DNA from: CAZIRO01 sp964541595
GTDB lineage: Bacteria; Acidobacteriota; HRBIN11
Direction: 5' to 3'
Assembly (NCBI GenBank): GCA_964541595.1
Contig: CAZIRO010000186.1
Location: forward strand, 1-5,252
Length of the DNA stretch: 5,252 bases
Under the pieces are notes generated by a model. The model made no database searches. It was not told the DNA's origin and worked only from the letters and a program-made list of their open reading frames with translations. The position numbers and the translations under genes are program-made. The number at the start of each line of letters is the position of its first letter. Positions within the stretch are counted from its first letter, which is position 1. Of the stretch, positions 5,180 to 5,252 are shown one piece after another.

Positions 5180-5252
5180 GCGCCCGTAGCTCAATTGGAT
5201 AGAGCGTGTGACTACGGATCACAAGGTTGGGGGTTCGAGTCCCTCCGGGCGC
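5180..5252 (+). tRNA. tRNA-Arg, anticodon ACG (discriminator base outside the window)
   Basis: The cloverleaf is complete. The acceptor stem GCGCCCG/CGGGCGC (5180-5186 with 5246-5252) is perfect. The D-arm is GCTC/GAGC, and the anticodon stem TGTGA/TCACA encloses the loop CTACGGA with anticodon ACG at 5214-5216. The T-arm has loop TTCGAGT with one G-U pair in its stem. The window ends on the last acceptor base, so the discriminator and any encoded CCA are not seen. ACG (read as ICG after deamination) serves CGU, CGC and CGA codons. Confidence 0.97.

Overview
The window looks like chromosomal DNA of a Gram-negative bacterium that oxidises an alcohol, possibly methanol, in the periplasm. It is moderately GC-rich by eye. 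Three adjacent minus-strand genes encode exported proteins of a PQQ-dependent alcohol dehydrogenase system, and one of them carries a covalent c-type heme site. I cannot assign a phylum. A cytochrome-J fusion recalls the cytochrome cGJ described from Methylacidiphilum, but that is a hint and not a placement.

Layout. Bases 1-391 hold no gene. They contain a repeat element (71-315) with imperfect terminal inverted repeats and a 15-unit heptamer array, followed by a good sigma70-type promoter (319-347). A plus-strand gene (392-1198) encodes a cyclic-nucleotide-binding domain joined to an FHA domain. A 133-base convergent gap holds a perfect 12-bp hairpin. A minus-strand operon then runs from about 4901 down to 1332. 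Its first gene is a truncated MxaJ/XoxJ-like domain fused to cytochrome c, the second a full MxaJ/XoxJ-family binding protein, and the third a PQQ dehydrogenase of the methanol/ethanol family. Bases 4902-5179 are gene-free and hold a second, inverted copy of the heptamer repeat, a promoter for the operon and a promoter for a tRNA. tRNA-Arg(ACG) fills 5180-5252 and reaches the window edge.

How it works together (inference from family knowledge): the dehydrogenase oxidises an alcohol with PQQ and a metal. It has the Asp-Tyr-Asp active-site signature associated with lanthanide use. Electrons would pass to the heme of the fusion protein and on to the respiratory chain. The J protein probably assists maturation or activation of the dehydrogenase, since no ABC transporter permease or ATPase gene is present. 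The cNMP-FHA protein is divergently arranged at the far end and may be a signalling protein, with no proven link to the operon.

The most notable points are the J-cytochrome fusion beside an intact J paralogue, the dehydrogenase that mixes lanthanide-type and ADH-type residues, and an approximately 88-bp inverted repeat that brackets the four-gene cassette and ends close to a TTGACC -35 box on both sides.
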